A DNA stretch of 64,000 bases from Albula goreensis (taxonomy: Eukaryota > Chordata > Actinopteri > Albuliformes > Albulidae): contig CM040748.1 of the NCBI GenBank assembly GCA_022829145.1, positions 24,932,501 to 24,996,500 on the forward strand, written 5' to 3'. Under the pieces are notes generated by a model, which made no database searches, had not been told where the DNA came from, and worked only from the letters and a program-made list of their open reading frames with translations. Below, one piece after another: positions 61,245 to 64,000 of the stretch. The translations under genes were made by a program, and so were the position numbers. The stretch's first letter is position 1. Each line of letters starts with the position of its first letter.

Positions 61245-61435
61245 ATTATATTTATGCAAAGCAACTCACACTTGCTTAGGCTAACCAAGGGCCTATCCCC
61301 CCTGGGAGCAATGTGGGGTTAAGGGGCTTGCTCAAGGGCCCAACAGCAAGAGTGTTCTTCCTGTGGCTAGAACCACAAACCTCAGGGGTCCCAGTCATGC
61401 GCCTTTGCCACGAGACTACAGGTATTTAGTGGCAC
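61245..61435. repeat. SINE-like dispersed repeat
   Basis: 'atgcaaagcaactcacactt', then 'ggggcttgctcaagggccca' and 'gagactaca' follow the layout of a widespread teleost repeat (core 'tccaaagcgacttaca', 'ttgctcaagggcccaacag', 'accactgagctac'). Identified from memory. Confidence 0.5.
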
Positions 61436-64000
61436 AGGTGGCACAGCACCTCATACCTGTAGCATCTCTGCTACAATTCCAGTCCAGTTCCATAATCACT
61501 ACATAGTGCTGTTCCACCCAACACACGCACACAAAAGCACTCTGTCCTGGAATCTAAGTATGACAACATATACAATTACTTGTAAGCTGGCACCAAAAGA
61601 TTTGTACTATTTCACAATATGCTGTAGAGTTATGAAGGCTCTTGAGGACAGAGGTAGCAATGATAATGTGCAATGAAAATCAATACAGTGGCGTAGCTCA
61701 TCGTGATACTGCCCTAAGGGATGCACTAGCCTAGTAGCCTGATTTTTACATAGTGATTTACAATGGCATTCCAGAGGTATTGTTCTGGTGATATCCTTGG
61801 TGTTTTGTTATGGAATAGGTCACTCACTTCTCCAGAATGTGGGTAGAAGGCTACAGAATTCCCAGTGGTGGCTAGCAAAGCAATCGCTTATTGTATCACA
61901 AAACCCGAACTACCTTCACTTTCATTTGTCACAGGTTCCCTCAGAAATATTATCAAAGAAACTATGAATTCCTCTCTGCAGTGCAGTGGAAGTTTTGATG
62001 TCGTAGCCTTGGGCAAATGGTGCAGTCAAATGAGATGTGAATTGGGTTGTAGGACTCTGTAAGAGATCACAGTTAGCTGGATCCGTTACACATGGGAGAC
62101 AGCTAGGCCCTGCTGCATTTTTCATTGCAGATGCAATATAGTCATCCCATCACGTCTCATTGTGTCCACAGGTAATTCTGCCTGGGCTGGCGGGGAGAGC
62201 TCTGACAGAAAACCTTTAAAGGCATTCAGAGGAGGATTGATTTTGCTCATCATTGGAAAGGAGAGGCAAGGGATTGTTTGGTGCTGAAATCTGTGTATAC
62301 CCTTGAGAGGACTGAGGAAGAGGCTGCTTTACTTCATACAAGTGCTCTTTCAGTGGACTGTGAGGTATAGTTGTGAACAGGGCTTCTGTACAGCAGGTGA
62401 TCGACTCTAACACAGTGGTGTATCATTATGGTCTTCACCCATTTTCTCACTGATAGTTCTCTGAGTCTGCCATACCTGCGTACACCACCCCCCTCTCTTA
62501 GCAGGATGGTTGTGTGTGCTGCCTAATGGGTGGATACATTAAAGCAGTAAACACGCATCAACAACAGTTGCTCCTCTGCAACAGTTGTGTTTTGTTTCCG
62601 TTAAGAAATTAGAATTGGTTTGTGTAACACCAACACTGCCCTCCCTGCCGTGTGAGGTGAGGTGTGGTCCGTTTTTGAGCTGCTGTGGGGCTACTTTGCA
62701 ACCTCGGGACACTCACTCAGGTTTGTCAGCCTCAGAACGGCTTACCGGGGTCAAAATGGAGCCACTTAAAAAGACAGGATCACAGTCACCCTGTTTGTGT
62801 TCTTATGCTGTTGGCATGCGCTGTCTGAACACAGTTTAATCTACAGTTGTGGTACTTTGTGTGTGCTCAATGGTGGTAGTGCTATTGCAAAACCTGAGTG
62901 AGTCACTTGTTTGCTAGGCCTTTCCAGGGACTGTGGATTTGCACAGGAATACAGCAATAAACACAGTCTGGGCTGGAGGCAGTCCACACTCAGCAGGTGG
63001 TAATGCTACATTTGCCGTCCTCCAGTAAAGCCGCTGAAAAAAGATACATATTATGGAAATACTGTGTAAAGTCAATTGTTTTTTAATATATTTTTTAATA
63101 TGTTTAAGTTTTCGGACAATTATTTTTTCAAAAACCAAATCAGTTTTTTTAACGTCCCACTATTTGTACTATAGTTTGTAGCACTTTAACATTGGCTCCA
63201 GTGATTCAGTAATTACTCATGAAGTGTGTAGCTCAAGGGCAGAAAATGATAAACCACTTCATTGTAATAAACCAAAAAGGCTACCATCCATATGCTAAAT
63301 ATAAAAGTGCACCCAAATACAAATATGGAGAGTTGTGTAACATTAGGAGCAAAAACTGTACAATAATGACCTAACTGCAGTCTCTGCAAAAAATGTAAAA
63401 TACCTCTACCATCTCTGCTCGATGTAAGAAATGCATTTATTTCACAGCTTTGCAGTCGGCCAGCATGAGGTTTCAGCGGTAAAGCAGGCCCAGCCCTGGC
63501 ACACGTAATGCGGTTCATTTACCTTGTAACACATTTTAATTCCCTTCATTGTGCATGTTTGGTGGCACAGTTACTCAATTAACAGTTATATTTCTATGAA
63601 ATTCATTTTAACACCCACTGCAGCACTCAGAGCAAAAAATAAAGAACAGCCAAGCAATCATATGTAGAGTTAGGACACTCACTAAGAAACTGAGGCCAGA
63701 CATGTGGTTTTTGTTCTATTGCTAATGACTTTCAGTGTGTTGCAGTGTGGGACTCTCATCTGTAGAAGTCAATAGAGAAGAGGAAGCATGAGGAATTGTG
63801 TAGCAAAGTAATCAATCCATCTCATTTTGTAGAAAGTCAATGGAAGCCAATGGGGACAGAGAACAGGTCCACTGGACTGAAATGCATTTACCAGACTTGC
63901 AAAATTTGGTACATTGGGTACATTTTGTTGTGGTTATCAGCATGTGTGGTATAGTGGGTCTTGGTAATGGCCAGAGACCAAAACAGAATTCTTAGACAAA

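Larger units (their letters stand above)
44588..64000 (+). other. rab11fip4 intron 3 (5' part)
   Basis: At least 19.4 kb without any exon that matches the next part of RAB11FIP4. It holds CA/TG tracts, GA- and CT-rich tracts, two or three short inverted-repeat elements and several unique-looking stretches that may be conserved regulatory DNA. The window ends inside it. Confidence 0.65.

Noticed and set aside
61245-61435. Possible tRNA gene
   Set aside because: The sequence cannot be folded by eye into a tRNA with standard A and B boxes; it fits a dispersed repeat better.
1-64000. CRISPR arrays, operons, prophage or bacterial mobile systems
   Set aside because: The exon-intron genes, splice sites and repeats are those of a vertebrate; no prokaryotic feature was seen.

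Overview
This is vertebrate nuclear DNA, most likely from a teleost fish. It is AT-rich, with small exons bounded by GT/AG splice sites and separated by kilobase-scale introns. CA/GT microsatellites and short palindromic repeats of teleost type are scattered through the non-coding DNA. Four protein-coding genes can be built exon by exon. I recognised them from memory of their vertebrate families; no database search was run. I cannot name the species, or decide between teleost a and b paralogs.

Layout. (1) 940-4348, plus strand: complete five-exon cbx8, a Polycomb chromobox protein of 365 aa. (2) 10117-12694, minus strand: complete small three-exon gene for a secreted 89-aa protein matching human C17orf67, an orphan precursor with a clear signal peptide, a furin-type RSKR site and a conserved C-terminal HC-x2-HC motif. 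(3) 16815-23843, minus strand: complete nine-exon trim25, a RING/B-box/coiled-coil/SPRY E3 ligase of about 642 aa, with an interferon-response element and a perfect CRE just upstream and a linker built from short in-frame exons. (4) 27672 to beyond the right edge, plus strand: first three coding exons (109 codons) of rab11fip4, with introns of 11.4 kb, 5.2 kb and more than 19 kb.

Between these are 3' UTRs, intergenic DNA, and introns with simple repeats, at least two short inverted-repeat elements and several stretches that look like candidate conserved regulatory elements (homeodomain-type TAAT clusters). In human, C17orf67 and TRIM25 lie close together at 17q22 with DGKE between them; here they are adjacent without DGKE. 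CBX8 and RAB11FIP4 are also human chromosome 17 genes, so the window is a compacted, rearranged piece of that ancestral linkage group. The genes are functionally unrelated: chromatin repression, a secreted peptide, antiviral signalling and Rab11 endosome traffic. There is no operon-like logic.

The points most worth following up are the orphan secreted precursor, the chain of phase-1 mini-exons and a tandem splice acceptor in trim25, the ISRE/CRE promoter of trim25, the overlapping upstream ORFs before rab11fip4, and the candidate enhancers in the rab11fip4 introns.
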